From: Haloarcula halophila
GTDB lineage: Archaea; Halobacteriota; Halobacteria; Halobacteriales; Haloarculaceae
Length of the DNA: 64,000 bases
Assembly (NCBI RefSeq): GCF_029278565.1
Contig: NZ_CP119559.1
Location: 620,001-684,000 of the forward strand
Reading direction: 5' to 3'
The stretch's first letter is position 1. Every line of letters starts with the position of its first letter. The position numbers and the translations under genes were made by a program. Shown one piece after another: positions 62,671 to 64,000 of this stretch. Under the pieces are notes generated by a model. The model was not told where the DNA came from. It made no database searches and worked only from the letters and a program-made list of their open reading frames with translations.

Positions 62671-63809
62671 CAGCCGGCGTAGGCCGACGAGCTCCGGAAA
62701 CCGGTCGCGTTCAGATGGTCCGCGGTGGTCCCTGAGAGCTGTTCGGTCGGGGAACCGGTCGTCAGCCAGCCGTCGGAAGTGTGGTAGCCCCCCGACAGCT
62801 CCCCGGCGACCATATGTAACAGCGCATGGGTCGTCGCAGCCACCCGGAACGACACCGAGCCGGTGTACTCCGACCGTGGCTGTCCGTCGACGACGCCAGC
62901 GTAGCCAGGGGCGTCGACCCGGACCGCGGTCCGATCACTGGATACGCTCCCCAGCGCCACGTAGCGGTACGTACACCGGCGTGGACCCAACCGGTCAGCG
63001 CTGTACAGCCTCCGATATTCGGTGCCGTTGACGCCGACAGTCGCCCCCGAAACCGGTCTCTGTTCTGTCGTGAGATGGAGCCTGATCCCGGTCGATCCGT
63101 CGGGGTTCGCGACTGGCATCCGGTCCCAGATAGACCGGAGTTGCTGTCGTTCCGAGTCGCTGAGCGGCGAGGACTCCTCGTCGTGGCCGACGACAACGTA
63201 GAGGTCCTTCCGCTGTGGATCGGCTCCCGGTAACGCTGCGCCGGAGGGCGTCTCACCGGCTCGTTCCCAGGCGTCCGGGATTCCGTCGCCGTCGGTGTCG
63301 TTCGTGCCCGGTGCCGCCGGTCGCGTCGCGACCACGTCCCCGGCGAACACGCCAGCGTTCGGGTCGCCGGCGATATCGTCGGCCCCGCTGACCGCGCCAC
63401 TCTCACCGAGATCACCGATCGCGCCAGGCAACATCGCGACCCCGAGCAACATCACGCCCATCAACAGCATGATTCCCGTGGCCATCTTGACCAACGGCGA
63501 GTTCGGGACGACGAACCGATACGCCCTGACGAGCGGGCCACCACGGGTAAAAAACAGCGTGATCCCCTTGGTGACGAGGACGACGAGGAGAAACCCCGTC
63601 AACACGGTCCCGAGGATCGCCCCGACGTAGACGGCGACGAGGGGGATCTCACCCAGGCCGACAGACCCGCTCGGGACCCCCGGGACTGTCGGGCCGCCGT
63701 CCGGGGTCGCCACAACCTTCGGTTCGAGGAGAAATAACGCCCCGCAGACGCCGACGACGGCACCCGCGAGAGCCGCGGTCGGCTGTGGTCCGTACGACCA
63801 ACGTGTCAT
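62667..63809 (-). CDS. Haloarchaeal membrane protein with TSP3-like repeat and degenerate protease-like motif
   Basis: From ATG 63809 (MTRWSYGPQPTAAL) the protein has about 380 residues. Three N-terminal membrane segments are followed by an extracellular part. That part starts with a calcium-type DTDGDGIPDAWERAG (thrombospondin type 3-like) at about residue 175 and continues with a domain similar in outline to haloarchaeal metalloproteases. Where those have HExxH, this protein has HALLH in TTHALLHMVAGELSGGYHTSDGWL, lacking the catalytic Glu. It probably binds rather than cleaves. A longer start at 63917 is possible. Confidence 0.6.
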   Translation of the reverse strand: MTRWSYGPQPTAALAGAVVGVCGALFLLEPKVVATPDGGPTVPGVPSGSVGLGEIPLVAVYVGAILGTVLTGFLLVVLVTKGITLFFTRGGPLVRAYRFVVPNSPLVKMATGIMLLMGVMLLGVAMLPGAIGDLGESGAVSGADDIAGDPNAGVFAGDVVATRPAAPGTNDTDGDGIPDAWERAGETPSGAALPGADPQRKDLYVVVGHDEESSPLSDSERQQLRSIWDRMPVANPDGSTGIRLHLTTEQRPVSGATVGVNGTEYRRLYSADRLGPRRCTYRYVALGSVSSDRTAVRVDAPGYAGVVDGQPRSEYTGSVSFRVAATTHALLHMVAGELSGGYHTSDGWLTTGSPTEQLSGTTADHLNATGFRSSSAYAGC

Positions 63810-63956
63810 GCACAGTTGTGCCACAGTTGCGGACAAAACGGCTTCGGTTACTACTAGAGAACTGTCACAAACTGTATCGGACGGCTCCGGACCGGAGTCG
63901 GCGAAACTGTCGGCCAATGCGTCGCTTCGAGTCCGCTCCGAGCAGAGGCGTGCCGA

Positions 63957-64000
63957 CTACTCGACGTATCGGTACTTTCGTTCGCCCATACGACCCCAGC
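63957..64000 (-). CDS. Partial gene, C-terminal end only
   Basis: On the minus strand the frame WGRMGERKYRYVE followed by a stop enters from beyond the window edge. The short peptide looks like an ordinary protein C-terminus, but 14 residues cannot identify it. Coding status is tentative. Confidence 0.3.
   Translation of the reverse strand, partial: WGRMGERKYRYVE

Overview
This window is a stretch of haloarchaeal (class Halobacteria) chromosome. The DNA is GC-rich. The predicted proteins are strongly acidic. Promoters are archaeal TATA boxes about 25-35 bases upstream of mostly leaderless ATGs. Diagnostic genes include the RfcL clamp loader, archaeal-type methionine adenosyltransferase, the DacZ diadenylate cyclase, dodecin, PyrB/PyrI, a HalX response regulator and several haloarchaea-only small proteins. 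Family Haloarculaceae is a guess from overall resemblance only. Almost everything looks like core chromosome with short intergenic gaps. I see no rRNA, CRISPR array or intact insertion sequence.

Layout. 1-7.7 kb: end of a zinc-protease-like gene, a DNA glycosylase, cysE, a hydroxyacyl-CoA dehydrogenase/enoyl-CoA hydratase fusion, a sensor kinase, an intron-containing tRNA-Glu(UUC), a GlmU-like enzyme, a small zinc finger and a CNNM membrane protein. 7.7-14.1 kb: thyX, then a branched-chain amino acid ABC system (livHMGF on the minus strand) facing a convergent substrate-binding protein whose two halves are in swapped order. 14.2-16.8 kb: three membrane proteins and dodecin. 16.8-18.1 kb: an AT-richer short-chain dehydrogenase segment. 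18.1-25.6 kb: an A-type Fe-S carrier, hisD, a DnaJ-domain protein, a DUF1684 protein, a CPBP protease, glycerate kinase and a secreted subtilase. 25.8-31.8 kb: a zinc-ribbon protein, a structured noncoding stretch, a GGR-family flavoprotein, a HalX regulator, a hydroxyacid dehydrogenase, pyrBI and a MinD-like ATPase. 31.8-38.2 kb: a RecA/KaiC-like protein without Walker A, an FKBP isomerase with a GGM-type tail, threonine dehydratase, a CYTH protein, methionine adenosyltransferase, DUF5804 and a FilR1-type regulator. 38.2-43.7 kb: cysteine synthase, DUF488, a thioredoxin-like protein, a large SSP411/YyaL protein and purD. 43.8-49.9 kb: trkH, an acyltransferase, mscS, dacZ, then cbiA and cobT. 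50-56.5 kb: small conserved proteins, an RNase HI-like protein, a malic enzyme-PTA fusion and a soluble chemotaxis transducer. 56.6-64 kb: half-size CtaA, a complete polar amino acid ABC system, rfcL, an HTH regulator and a membrane protein with a degenerate protease-like motif.

How the genes work together. The livHMGF operon and the facing permuted receptor plausibly form one uptake system. The 57-60 kb cluster is a self-contained second amino acid importer (receptor, permease, ATPase, permease). The 43.8-47.5 kb segment places a K+ uptake subunit, a mechanosensitive channel and the c-di-AMP synthase together, which suggests osmotic control. pyrI/pyrB, cobT/cbiA and livH/M/G/F are overlapping translationally coupled sets. 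The most unusual observation is the apparent circular permutation of the LivK-type protein at 8658-10049. Next are the tRNA-Glu intron, several compact inverted-repeat elements, and a few proteins that have lost a catalytic or nucleotide-binding motif.
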